NCBI GenBank assembly: GCA_016867395.1
Contig: VGJS01000039.1
Span: forward strand, 1-42,543
Direction of reading: 5' to 3'
Length of the DNA: 42,543 nucleotides
From: Candidatus Handelsmanbacteria bacterium
GTDB taxonomy: Bacteria; Latescibacterota; UBA2968; UBA8231
The notes below the pieces were generated by a model that saw only the letters and a program-made list of their open reading frames with translations, was not told the DNA's origin and did not search any database. A program made the translations under genes and the position numbers. Shown piece after piece: positions 16,897 to 27,786 of this stretch (position 1 is its first letter; every line of letters begins with the position of its first letter).

Positions 16897-17507
16897 ATCA
16901 GGCCGGCGGGAGAGTCTTCATCCTGCGGGCGCGCAAGGCCCCCACTTCTCCTGCGTTTTCCCTGGACGATCTGGCCCGGGCCGGCCATCTGGAAATCGCG
17001 GCCCACTGCGTGGCCAACGCGCTGTTCATCTCCGGGCAGATCCGGCCCGCCATCGCCCTTCACCTCGTCCTCGAAGGCGCCCCGGACCCGCCCCGGACCC
17101 TCCGCCTGGAGAGCGACACCCTCGGCTCGCTGGGCGGTTTCGACGAGCGCTCTATCTGCCAACTGGTGCAGCGGGCCCTGGGCGCCGGCCGACACCTGAA
17201 ACTGGGTGAGGAGTTGCGGGTGAACGGCGGGGTCTACGTGGCCAAGCGGAGTTTCGAGCAACTGGTCCGCGAGCAGAGCGCGGCCCTTCCGCTCTACCAC
17301 CTTCAGCCCCGGGGCGAGGACATCCGCGCCACGCGGTTTTCGCTGCCGGCGGCCTTTGTGTTCTCGGATCACCTGTCCATGCCGAAAAAAGCCGACAAGT
17401 ACCTGGTTCGCCTGGGCGCCCGCCCTCTGTCGGTGGGTCCGCGGCGGCTCTTCGCTTCGCAGTGCATCGCCCTGGTCCACAACGAGCTGGACCGGCAGCG
17501 GCTCTGA
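16893..17507 (+). CDS. TrmY-family (DUF358) SPOUT RNA methyltransferase
   Basis: 204 residues from GTG 16893, overlapping the cpoB stop. Family marks are RVFILRARKAPTSPAFSLDDL at the start, an FDERS segment, and the SPOUT knot region FVFSDHLSMPKKADKYL near the C-terminus with the cofactor-binding loop. Archaeal TrmY makes N1-methylpseudouridine at position 54 of tRNA after Pus10. Bacterial relatives exist but are sporadic and their substrate is not settled. Co-translation with a Tol-Pal gene is unexpected for an RNA-modifying enzyme. The family call is firm; the target RNA is unknown. Confidence 0.8.
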   Translation: MNQAGGRVFILRARKAPTSPAFSLDDLARAGHLEIAAHCVANALFISGQIRPAIALHLVLEGAPDPPRTLRLESDTLGSLGGFDERSICQLVQRALGAGRHLKLGEELRVNGGVYVAKRSFEQLVREQSAALPLYHLQPRGEDIRATRFSLPAAFVFSDHLSMPKKADKYLVRLGARPLSVGPRRLFASQCIALVHNELDRQRL

Positions 17508-17530
17508 AAACACCTGTTTGAAGGTCCTCC

Positions 17531-17827
17531 ATGCTGGGCAATATCGCCGCCCTCAGTTCGGGACTGATCCTCGACCCGCAGCGTCTGGACGCTTCGGCGC
17601 ACAACACCGCCAATCTCAATACCCGGCCTTCGGCAGCCCTGCGCGTCGAGGCGCGGGAAGGGGCCCAGGGCGGGGTCGAGGGGGCAATGGTCGCCGGCGA
17701 AGGACCCTCCAGTCCCGTGGTTGAAAGCGCAGAGCAGATCGCCCTTATCCAACAGGCCGTGGCCCTCAAAAAAGCGCTCCAGACCCAGTCGGAGATGGTG
17801 GGCCGGCTGTTGGTCTTGAAAGCCTGA
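17531..17827 (+). CDS. Small flagellar-rod-like protein (Flg_bb_rod/FlgC-type ends, no core)
   Basis: 98 residues. The N-terminus (ALSSGLILDPQRLDASAHNTANLNT) is the helix-plus-ANN motif of rod/hook proteins, and the C-terminus (ESAEQIALIQQAVALKKALQ) is the matching C-terminal helix, with only a short spacer between. Similar mini rod-like proteins are seen elsewhere as stand-alone genes of unclear role. No other flagellar genes are in the window. It sits 23 bp after the trmY-like gene and 13 bp before the LytM-like gene, so it belongs to the same transcript. Confidence 0.6.
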   Translation: MLGNIAALSSGLILDPQRLDASAHNTANLNTRPSAALRVEAREGAQGGVEGAMVAGEGPSSPVVESAEQIALIQQAVALKKALQTQSEMVGRLLVLKA

Positions 17828-17840
17828 GTCCCCCGCCTGC

Positions 17841-18602
17841 ATGTTCAAGCGCCGACGCTTCACCCTTCTGCTCATCGCCGAGGATAGCGACCGCACCCTG
17901 GAGTACAAACTGTCGCGGGCGGCCCTGTGGTTCTGGTTCTCGCTTGCAGGGGTGTTGCTGACACTGGTGGTGACCGGGCTGCGGTCCACCGCCGAGGTGT
18001 ACCGCCTCGAAAAGAAGGTGGATCGCCTGCAAAAGGAAAAGGACTCCCTGAGCGAGCAGATGGACCAGATCGGCGAGCTGGAGGAGGTGCTGTTGCGGCT
18101 ACAGCGCAGCAACCGGCAGTTGCACATCATCCTCGGCGAAGGAAACGCCCTGGAGACGGCCTCCCTGCCCAGCGTCGAGCACAGCGGGGGGGTCGACTAC
18201 GTCTCCTCCCTGGACCGGCTGCGCTGGGGCCGGCTGCGCTCGTTCCCCAGCCTGTGGCCGGCCAATGGGGTGATGAAACGCACCTTCAGCGCGGATTTCC
18301 AGGCCGTGTTCATCGCCCTCCCGCCCCAGAGCCTGGTGCGGGCCAGCGCCGCCGGCTTGGTGATCAAGGCCGGTTTCGACGAGCGCCTTGGGCACCTGGT
18401 GATGCTGGACCACGGCAATGGACTGGCCAGCGAGTACGGGTACAACCAGATGCTGCTGGTCAAACCGGGCCAGCAGATCCAGAAGGGGCAGCCCCTGGCC
18501 CTGTCTGGGCGGTCGGGGGCCGCCGAAGGGGACGGATTGTACTACGCGGTGCTCGAAAACGGGCGCCGCCGCGACCCCCAGCGCTACAGGCTGTGGCTGT
18601 GA
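17841..18602 (+). CDS. Membrane-anchored LytM/M23-like protein with degenerate active site
   Basis: 253 residues with a basic N-terminus, one membrane helix (about 28-46), a coiled coil (about 50-90) and a C-terminal M23-type beta domain (about 138-253). The domain keeps the scaffold motifs MLDHGNGLASEYGYN and VKPGQQIQKGQPLALSGRSG but lacks the zinc ligands: no HxxxD after the first strand, YGYN replaces the usual YaHL and GDGLYYAVLENG replaces PHLHFEv. Such LytM proteins (compare EnvC, NlpD) usually activate amidases rather than cut peptidoglycan. The stop overlaps the bactofilin start (GTGA), and bactofilin genes often adjoin M23 genes. Confidence 0.85.
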   Translation: MFKRRRFTLLLIAEDSDRTLEYKLSRAALWFWFSLAGVLLTLVVTGLRSTAEVYRLEKKVDRLQKEKDSLSEQMDQIGELEEVLLRLQRSNRQLHIILGEGNALETASLPSVEHSGGVDYVSSLDRLRWGRLRSFPSLWPANGVMKRTFSADFQAVFIALPPQSLVRASAAGLVIKAGFDERLGHLVMLDHGNGLASEYGYNQMLLVKPGQQIQKGQPLALSGRSGAAEGDGLYYAVLENGRRRDPQRYRLWL

Positions 18603-18955
18603 GCGCCCGGCGCGAGCCCCGGGGCGGCGGGGCGGGCCACACTGTGATCGGGCTGGGCACAGTGCTGGAAGGGGTGCTCGAAATGGAGCACAGCCTGCGC
18701 ATCGAAGGGGTGGTAAAAGGGGAGCGGGTCGCCTCCACTTCCCTGGTAGTCAGCTCGCAGGGGGAACTGGAGGCCGGACTCATCGAGGTGGGGGAGGCGG
18801 TGATCAGCGGCAGGGTGACGGGAAAGCTGCGGGCCAGGGTGCGGGTCTACCTCTCCGCCGGGGCCGTGTTTCACGGCAGTGTCGAGACGCCCCAGTTGGT
18901 CGTCGAGGAGGGGGCGGTATTCGTGCCCTCCTCCTCGCCCGGCAAAAAGGGCTAA
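18599..18955 (+). CDS. Bactofilin (DUF583) cytoskeletal protein
   Basis: 118 residues from GTG 18599, overlapping the LytM-like stop. The central part is the short beta-helix of bactofilins, with GTVLEGVLEMEHSLRIEGVV followed by repeated hydrophobic-Gly rungs up to FVPSSSPGKKG. Bactofilins polymerise without nucleotide and place cell-wall enzymes at sites of curvature or growth. Here the partner would be the adjoining LytM protein. It is the last gene of the tol-pal run. Confidence 0.9.
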   Translation: MSARREPRGGGAGHTVIGLGTVLEGVLEMEHSLRIEGVVKGERVASTSLVVSSQGELEAGLIEVGEAVISGRVTGKLRARVRVYLSAGAVFHGSVETPQLVVEEGAVFVPSSSPGKKG

Positions 18956-18967
18956 GCCTCCCGCCGA

Positions 18968-19019
18968 GCATATAAATAGGCGCGTGGTCCGCAGTGGACC
19001 ACGCGCCTATTTTATATGC
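18968..19019. terminator. Very strong bidirectional terminator between bactofilin and groEL
   Basis: A 23-bp stem with a single-base bulge and a 5-base loop (GCAGT). The ends are A+T-rich (GCATATAAATAGG and its complement), so a U tract forms on either strand. Only 13 bp follow the bactofilin stop and 18 bp separate it from the end of groEL. Confidence 0.9.
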
Positions 19020-19037
19020 TGCCTGTTGCTCAAAAGA

Positions 19038-20684
<1,647 letters not shown>

Positions 20685-20706
20685 TTAAACATATGTATCG
20701 TAACTA

Positions 20707-20733
20707 TTGGCACTCAATGATAACGAGTGCCAG
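20707..20733. promoter_or_regulatory. CIRCE operator (HrcA binding site)
   Basis: TTGGCACTC, nine bases (AATGATAAC), GAGTGCCAG. This matches the CIRCE consensus (TTAGCACTC-N9-GAGTGCTAA) with the exact 9-bp spacer. It lies 44 bp upstream of the groEL start, in the divergent gap to lipB, so HrcA should repress groEL and may also affect lipB. Confidence 0.9.
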
Positions 20734-20792
20734 AATTTTCTGATCCGAATTTTAAATATAGCATAACCTACAGGATGGCACAAGAGGAAAAG

Positions 20793-21491
20793 ATGCCTAC
20801 TGGGCTGTGGTGCTGGGCGGGCCGGGTCGAGTACCGACGGACCTGGGCTTGGCAGCAGGCGGTGAGGGAGCGCCGCCGGCTGGGAGAGCTTGCCGACCTG
20901 CTGCTACTGGTCGAGCACCCCCCCACTTACACCTGTGGCCGCTCCACCCGGCCCGAGCACCTGCCCGCGGACCCGGGGATCGAGCTGGTGGCCGTGGAGA
21001 GGGGGGGCAGCGTCACCTTTCACGGGCCGGGACAGTTGGTGGGATACCCCATCCTCGCCCTGCCCCCTGCGGAGCAGGACCTGCATCGTTTCGTGCGCCG
21101 GCTCGAAGAGGTGCTGATCCGTCTGCTGGCCGGTTATGGGCTGGAGGGCCGGGCCCGCCCCGGGCTGACCGGGGTATGGGTGGGGGAGGAGAAGATCGCC
21201 GCCATCGGCATTCACGTGCGCCACTGGATCACCATGCACGGTTTTGCCCTGAACGTGAATCTTGACCTGGCCGGTTTTCGCGCCATCCGTCCCTGCGGCC
21301 TGGACAGCTGGGAGATCACCTCGCTAGCGGCGCTTTTGCCGGAGCCGCCGGACCTGGAGCAGGTGGCCTCCCGGGCGGGGCGCTGTTTTGCCGAGGTGTT
21401 TGGAGGAGACTGGGAGGAGGTGTCGCCGGCAGGACTCAGCACCTTGGTCCCGCTGCCTGCCCGGTTTGCCAGTGCCGGCCAAAGTGGCTAA
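20793..21491 (+). CDS. lipB: Octanoyltransferase LipB
   Basis: 232 residues from ATG 20793, which has AGAGG 5 bp upstream; an ATG at 20775 has no good ribosome site. It moves octanoyl from ACP to lipoyl domains, the first step of lipoate synthesis. The family's [16 protein letters not shown] motif and catalytic pair K134 (GEEKIAAIG) and C168 (RPCGL) are present. No lipA is in the window. The divergent groEL start is 130 bp away. Confidence 0.95.
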   Translation: MPTGLWCWAGRVEYRRTWAWQQAVRERRRLGELADLLLLVEHPPTYTCGRSTRPEHLPADPGIELVAVERGGSVTFHGPGQLVGYPILALPPAEQDLHRFVRRLEEVLIRLLAGYGLEGRARPGLTGVWVGEEKIAAIGIHVRHWITMHGFALNVNLDLAGFRAIRPCGLDSWEITSLAALLPEPPDLEQVASRAGRCFAEVFGGDWEEVSPAGLSTLVPLPARFASAGQSG

Positions 21492-21531
21492 GTTTTGTCT
21501 TCTGGTTAGCTACGCGACCGAGGAGGAATTA

Positions 21532-22785
<1,254 letters not shown>

Positions 22786-22812
22786 GCGCTTGAATCGCTA
22801 GAACCGAATACA

Positions 22813-22852
22813 GGCTCCAGAGCGCCCGCCGGGGCTCTGGAGCCTTTCTTTT
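22813..22852 (+). terminator. Intrinsic terminator after icd, abutting the moaC ribosome site
   Basis: An 11-bp perfect stem (GGCTCCAGAGC / GCTCTGGAGCC), a 10-base loop and then TTTCTTTT. The moaC Shine-Dalgarno GGAGGAGG begins at the next base, so the terminator could also act on readthrough into moaC. Confidence 0.85.
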
Positions 22853-22862
22853 GGAGGAGGAG

Positions 22863-23345
22863 ATGGGAAAGAAACTGACCCACCTCGACAACCAGGGCCG
22901 GCTGCGCATGGTGGAGGTGGGCGACAAGAAGCCGACCCGGCGCCTGGCGAGGGTGCGAGGAGAGATCACCATGAAGCCGGAGACGGCGCGGCTGATCGCC
23001 GGGAACAAGGTGGCTAAGGGCAATGTGCTGGAGGCGGCCCGCCTGGCCGGCATCCTGGCGGCTAAGCGAACGGGGGAACTGATCCCCCTTTGCCACTCCC
23101 TCAACCTCACCGGCATCGACATCGAGTTTTCGCTGGGGGAGGACCGGGTCGAGGTCGAGGTCGAGGCCCGCATCGACGACCGCACCGGGGTGGAGATTGA
23201 GGCCCTGCTGGGGGCCAGCGTGGCACTCCTGACCATCTACGACATGTGCAAGGCGGTGGACCGGGGAATGGTGATCTCGCAGGTGCGGCTGGTGGAGAAG
23301 CGAGGCGGCCGGAGCGGGGCCTACCGGCGCCAGGGGGAAAGGTAA
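22863..23345 (+). CDS. moaC: Cyclic pyranopterin monophosphate synthase MoaC
   Basis: 160 residues from ATG 22863, with GGAGGAGG upstream. It catalyses the second half of the first step of molybdenum-cofactor synthesis. Conserved LIPLCHSLNLTGI (H78) and IYDMCKAVD (D127, K130) carry the active-site residues. No moaA or other Mo-cofactor genes are in the window. It converges on the SDR gene with only 4 bp between stops. Confidence 0.95.
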   Translation: MGKKLTHLDNQGRLRMVEVGDKKPTRRLARVRGEITMKPETARLIAGNKVAKGNVLEAARLAGILAAKRTGELIPLCHSLNLTGIDIEFSLGEDRVEVEVEARIDDRTGVEIEALLGASVALLTIYDMCKAVDRGMVISQVRLVEKRGGRSGAYRRQGER

Positions 23346-23349
23346 ACCC

Positions 23350-24183
23350 TTAACCCTTGCCGCGTTTGGGCGGGGCGGCCGATACCCCCTCCAGCCCGCC
23401 GCTGACCCGCAGGACCTCGCCGGTGATCCAGGCGGCGGCCGGGCTGCACAGGAAGGCCACCCCGCGGGCGATGTCGCCCGGCTCCCCCCAGCGCCCCAGG
23501 GGAATGGCGCTGCGGATGCGCTCGACCATCTGCGCCTCATCCAGGCCCAGACTCCGGCTGCGCTGGGCCATCACCGTGCGGTTGAACTCGGTGTACACCG
23601 GCCCAGGGCACACGGCGTTGACCCGCACCCCGTAGGCGGCCATCTCCAGGGCCAGGCTCCGGGTCAGGCTGATCACTCCGGCCTTGGCCACGTTGTAAGC
23701 CACCACCAGGGCCGCCGGATTCTGGCCGTTGATCGAAGAGATGTTGACGATGCTCCCCGACTCCTGGCCCTCCATGTGCCTGCCGGCACTCCGACAGCAG
23801 TAGAAGGTCCCGGTCAGGGTGATGCGCAGAACCCGCTCCCACTCTTGATCGCTTAGTCCAACCAGCGGGGTCACCACCTGGCCGACACCGGCGTTGTTGA
23901 CCAGGATGTCCAGCCTGCCCCGCTGCGAGACCACCCCGTCGAAAAAAGCCTCCACCTGCGCACTGTCGGCCACGTTCAGGCGCCCGGCCTGCACCTCCAG
24001 CCCCTGCCCTTGCAGGTCGGCGGCCGCGGCCCGGGCTTTCTCCTCCTGCACGTCGGCGAGGACCACCGCAGCCCCGTTGCGGGCCAACTCTTCGGCGATG
24101 CCCAGGCCCAAGCCCTGGGCAGCTCCGGTGACCACGGCGATCTGGCCGTCCAGGGCGTGGAGCGAGGCGGAATCGGCAGGCAT
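23350..24183 (-). CDS. Short-chain dehydrogenase/reductase
   Basis: 277 residues. The Rossmann motif TGAAQGLG (19-26), NNAG (96-99) and catalytic S150, Y163 and K167 (YNVAK) are intact. D44 after the second strand suggests NAD preference. The family fits sugar or alcohol oxidation, but the substrate is unknown. It is the last gene of the long minus-strand run that starts at mfd and lies 25 bp after the broken OmpA-like gene. Confidence 0.92.
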   Translation of the reverse strand: MPADSASLHALDGQIAVVTGAAQGLGLGIAEELARNGAAVVLADVQEEKARAAAADLQGQGLEVQAGRLNVADSAQVEAFFDGVVSQRGRLDILVNNAGVGQVVTPLVGLSDQEWERVLRITLTGTFYCCRSAGRHMEGQESGSIVNISSINGQNPAALVVAYNVAKAGVISLTRSLALEMAAYGVRVNAVCPGPVYTEFNRTVMAQRSRSLGLDEAQMVERIRSAIPLGRWGEPGDIARGVAFLCSPAAAWITGEVLRVSGGLEGVSAAPPKRGKG

Positions 24184-24208
24184 GGAGTACGCTCCGAGTT
24201 AAGAAGGG

Positions 24209-25092
24209 TTATTTCCTGGCTGCCTTGGCGGTATCGGGGGAGGCAGGGACTTCGTCCACCATCAGGATCTCGACCCGGCGGTTCTGGCGCCGGCCCGCCT
24301 CGTCGGCGTTGGGGGCCAGGGGCCGGGTGTCGCCGTAGCCCCTGGTGTACATCCGCGCTTTGGGAAGGTGGTAGTGCTCGTGGAGATAGGTCTTGATCCT
24401 TTCGGCCCGTTGCAGCGAGAGGGTGGGGACAGGCCGTTCTTGCCGCCGCTGTCGCTGTGGCCCTCGATGAGCACCGGGGCCTCGGGGATGGCGCGGATGA
24501 AGCCGACCATGTAAGCCAACTGGTCTTCGAGGGCCTGGGAGATCCGCGGAGCGTCCCCCCCGTCGAAGGGGATGGTCTTCAGGGTCCCCAGCACGGGCTA
24601 CAGCTCGCAGTTGCGGTCAAGGGGATAGGGCGGGCCGGGGGTCGAGCACGTTCTCCAGTTTGACCAGTCGCACCCAGGAGGTGTCGTGGCCCATGCTGTC
24701 GATCTGGACCCGGCCGATAACCAGACCGCCGTTGACCGCCGCGAAGATGCTGCGCGGCTGCACCACGTCGCGGCTGCCCACACTGACCTTGGAGCGGCCG
24801 CGGCTGATGGCCACCTGGCGCTCGGCGGCCGAGACGAGCGCGTAGGGCTGGATGATGCGGTAGCGGCTGGGGGGGCGTTTGGGGGGCGGGGAGCGAGAGC
24901 GGAATCCAGTTTGGTGGTGTCGGCGGCGGTGCTGTCTTTGGCGGGACGGGAGACCCGGGTGCTTTGCGCGGCGGGATGGGCGCTGGCGCCGTGTTCCTCG
25001 GCTGCCGGGGGTTGGGGCGCGGCCGCCAGCGGAATCCAGACCAGCAGCCCCTGCCCGGTGCGGGCACCCAGCCGAGGCGGACGCCGGGACAT
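24209..25092 (-). pseudogene. OmpA-family (peptidoglycan-binding) gene with several frame disruptions
   Basis: Reading from ATG 25092, an N-terminal segment that may be a signal peptide (GLLVWIPLAAAP) is followed by a low-complexity part. The frame changes near 24870-24895, giving a well-formed domain with YRIIQPYALVSAAERQVAIS and VGSRDVVQPRSIFAAVNG. It changes again near 24620-24660, meets an in-frame TAG at 24598-24600 and continues as TLKTIPFDGGDAPRISQALE and IEGHSDSGGKNG. One more shift near 24430-24440 restores a normal OmpA end (TYLHEHYHLPKARMYTRGYG, then QNRRVEILMV) to TAA at 24209. Each frame change sits near G/C runs, so true decay and assembly error are both possible. Confidence 0.75.
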
Positions 25093-25100
25093 GCGGCGCT

Positions 25101-26018
25101 TCAGGAGCGGGTACCGGCCAGGTGGAGCAGCACCGCTTTCTGGCTGTGGAGGCGGTTCTGGGCCTGGGCCATGATGATGGAGCGCGGGTCGTCGAGCATT
25201 TCGCCGTCGATCTCATAGCCCCGGTGGGCCGGCAGGCAGTGCATGAGGCGCAGATCGCGGCCTTCTAGCAGCCGCGCATTGAGCTGGTAGGGCAGGTAGA
25301 GCTGGAGCCGGCGCTCCTTCTCGGCGGCAAAGGCCGGATCGTCGAAGTACTCCATGTCGATCCAGGTGTCGGTGTAGACCACGTCGCAGCCTTCCAGGGC
25401 GGCCCGCAGGTCGGTGGTGGCGGAGTACAGGCCGGCGCGGCGCCCGGCCTCGCACAGCTCGGCGTCGGCAGCCGGGGGCTCGGGTTCGGGGGTGGCCACT
25501 CTTACCTGCATGCCCACCTTGAGGCCAGCGGCGATCAGGGAATTGCAGACGTTGTTGTGGGCCCCCACGTAGGTCAGGCGCACCCCCTCCAGCCGACCCA
25601 GGGCCTCGTGGATGGTCTGCAGGTCGGCGAGGATCTGCAGGGGGTGGTAGCGGTCGCAGCAGCCGTTCATCACCGGCACCCGTGAAGCGTGGGCGGCGCA
25701 GCGCACATCGTCGTGTTTGAGGAAGCGGGCGACGATGAAGTCCACATACTCGTTTAGCACCCGGATCTCGTCGCCCAGGTCCGCTAGGCCGAAATTGGTG
25801 CTCCGCCAGTCGAGGTACAGGGCGCGGCCGCCCAGTTGGGCGACGCTGATCTCGCCGGCGCAGCGGGTGCGGGTGGAGGTCTTCTGGAAGAGCAGCGCCA
25901 GGGTCCGGCCGGCCAGGGCTCTGGCGTGCAGGCCGGGGTTTTTCCTGAGAGCGCTGCCGGCGGCCACCACTTCGAGGATCTGGGCGGCGGACCAGTCTTT
26001 GAGCGTTACCAGATGCAC
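25101..26018 (-). CDS. Ornithine-carbamoyltransferase-family protein with an unusual substrate loop
   Basis: 305 residues. The carbamoyl-phosphate site is intact: STRTR (48-52), HPLQ (125-128) and HCLPAHRG (260-267). The loop that holds ornithine normally has SMG; here residues 216-223 read TDTWIDME, with Asp and Glu in place of Ser and Gly. NFGLADLGDEIRVL also differs from the usual OTC 80s-loop. The likely role is carbamoyl transfer to ornithine or to a related amine in arginine synthesis. The altered loop raises the possibility of another acceptor. No other arg genes are near. Confidence 0.85.
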   Translation of the reverse strand: MHLVTLKDWSAAQILEVVAAGSALRKNPGLHARALAGRTLALLFQKTSTRTRCAGEISVAQLGGRALYLDWRSTNFGLADLGDEIRVLNEYVDFIVARFLKHDDVRCAAHASRVPVMNGCCDRYHPLQILADLQTIHEALGRLEGVRLTYVGAHNNVCNSLIAAGLKVGMQVRVATPEPEPPAADAELCEAGRRAGLYSATTDLRAALEGCDVVYTDTWIDMEYFDDPAFAAEKERRLQLYLPYQLNARLLEGRDLRLMHCLPAHRGYEIDGEMLDDPRSIIMAQAQNRLHSQKAVLLHLAGTRS

Positions 26019-26032
26019 CTGGGGGAGTCTCC

Positions 26033-27001
26033 TCAGAGGTGTTTGGCGATCTCGGCCAACAACTGCGCACGCACCTTGTCGGTACTGCCTTCGAGGCGGC
26101 AGCCGGCGGCGCGGGTGTGGCCGCCGCCGTCAAAGACCGCGGCGATGGCGCGCACGTCGATGCGCTCGCGGGAGCGCAGGCTGACGCGGTACTGGCCGGG
26201 GGTCTGTTCCTTGAGGGCCACCGAGATCTCGACGCTCTGCACCATCAGCCCGTAGTTGACCACGTCGACGTGGCCGATGCCCCCATCTAAATCGGCGTGG
26301 CTGAGGTGGACCACAGCGACCCGGTCGCCGCAGTAGAGCTGGAGGGATTCGAGGGCCCGGCCTAGCAGCTTGAGCACCGGCAGGCTCTGGTTGTTGAAGA
26401 GTCGGTCGGCGACAAAGTCGAGCCGGGCGCCGGCACGCACCAACTGGGCGCCCACCTCCAGGGTGACGGGGGTGGTCAGCGCGTAGCGGAAGCCGCCGGT
26501 GTCGAAGAGGATGCCCATGTAAAGTTGCTCGGCCACCGCCGGCGTGAGCTGGTACCCGAGCGCCGCGCCCAGGTGGTAGACCAACTCGCTGGAGGAGCTC
26601 GCCTTGGTGGTGGTCAGGTTTACGTGGCCGAAAGGCTGGCTGTCCTGGTGGTGGTCGAGGACCAGGACCCGGGTGCCTTCGTCGACATACTCTTTGATCA
26701 CGCCGATGCGAGTCAGGGAAGGGCAGTCGAGCACGATCAGGTGTTCGGCCTTGCGCTCTGGCGCTTGCGCCGCGGCGGTCTCGATGCCCTCCCAGCCGGC
26801 GAGAAAATTGTACTGGAGATTGGGCGGATCGGGCAGGATCACCCTGGCCTCCTTGCCCAGACTGCGTAGGATGGTCTGTAAGGCCAGGCAGCCTGCCACC
26901 CCGTCGCCGTCGCAGTTGATGTGCGAGGTAAGGACAAAGTTCTTACCGGAACGCGCGAAGGCGAGGGCGGCCGGCAACTCAGGAAGATCGATGGCGGGCA
27001 T
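26033..27001 (-). CDS. DHH/DHHA1 phosphoesterase, NrnA type
   Basis: 322 residues. Motifs are SHINCDGDG (26-34), D92 in VLDCPS, DHH (116-118) and the DHHA1 signature GGGHTRAAGC near residue 295. NrnA-type enzymes degrade nanoRNA and pAp, and others act on cyclic dinucleotides, so the choice is open. It follows the methyltransferase gene by 29 bp. Confidence 0.9.
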   Translation of the reverse strand: MPAIDLPELPAALAFARSGKNFVLTSHINCDGDGVAGCLALQTILRSLGKEARVILPDPPNLQYNFLAGWEGIETAAAQAPERKAEHLIVLDCPSLTRIGVIKEYVDEGTRVLVLDHHQDSQPFGHVNLTTTKASSSSELVYHLGAALGYQLTPAVAEQLYMGILFDTGGFRYALTTPVTLEVGAQLVRAGARLDFVADRLFNNQSLPVLKLLGRALESLQLYCGDRVAVVHLSHADLDGGIGHVDVVNYGLMVQSVEISVALKEQTPGQYRVSLRSRERIDVRAIAAVFDGGGHTRAAGCRLEGSTDKVRAQLLAEIAKHL

Positions 27002-27030
27002 GGGCTCCTGTTCCCGGGGCGGCGCCGGCC

Positions 27031-27786
27031 TCAGCGGGGCCGCTGCAGGACAAAGTGGACGCGCTCTGAGCCCTCGGAGCTGCGGGCGAAGGTAAAGCCG
27101 TCGAAGCTGCCCCGCAACTCAAAGGGGCTGGCCTCGATCCGGGCGATGATCTCGTCCACTGCGTAGATGCGCTGCATGTGGCACTCCTCCAACTCCGCCT
27201 CCTGGCCGTCGAAGCGGATGTGGAAACGGTTGTACTGCAGCCTTTGCTCGCGGTCGTAAAAGCTGTGGCGCCGGTAGATGTAGCCGGGCCCTCGCTCCTC
27301 GTCGCGCACGTCGCGGAAATGGCGGAGCGAGTTTTTCTCGGTGCACACATCAAAAATAAAGAAATTTCCCGGCAATAGTATACTGCTTGTTTGGGTCAGG
27401 GTCAGGTCGAGATCCCCGGGGGTGAGCAGGTAGTTGAAGCTGTCGTAGAGGCACAGGGCGGTGTCGTAGGGCCCCAGTCCCTCCAGTTGGCGCAGGTCGC
27501 GGTGGTGGAGGGGGATCTGGGCCCCGGTGGGGGCCAGGCGCTGGCGGGCCACTGCCAGCATGGCGGCCGAACTATCCACCCCGCCTACCCGCAGGCCCAT
27601 GCGCTGGAGCTCGAAGAGGGTGCTGCCGGTGCCGCAGGCCAGGTCCACACAGTGCCGGGGCTGGTGGTCGAAGCGAGCGAAAAGGGCGCAGACGTGGGCG
27701 GCCCAATCGGCGTAGTCCACATGGCGCATAACGTAGTCGTAGATGGCCGCCAGGCCCTCGTAGGGGGGTCGCTCGGCGGGGCTCAA
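27031..27786 (-). CDS. Class I SAM-dependent methyltransferase
   Basis: About 251 residues from TTG 27786, which overlaps the stop of the S4 gene (TTGA) and has GAGGAG 9 bp upstream. A longer start at an ATG near 27819 would lie inside the S4 gene. Motif I is VDLACGTGST and the post-I acidic residue is in GGVDSSA; CLYDSFNYLL lies in motif IV. Substrate unknown. The tight overlap suggests co-translation. Confidence 0.82.
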   Translation of the reverse strand: MSPAERPPYEGLAAIYDYVMRHVDYADWAAHVCALFARFDHQPRHCVDLACGTGSTLFELQRMGLRVGGVDSSAAMLAVARQRLAPTGAQIPLHHRDLRQLEGLGPYDTALCLYDSFNYLLTPGDLDLTLTQTSSILLPGNFFIFDVCTEKNSLRHFRDVRDEERGPGYIYRRHSFYDREQRLQYNRFHIRFDGQEAELEECHMQRIYAVDEIIARIEASPFELRGSFDGFTFARSSEGSERVHFVLQRPR

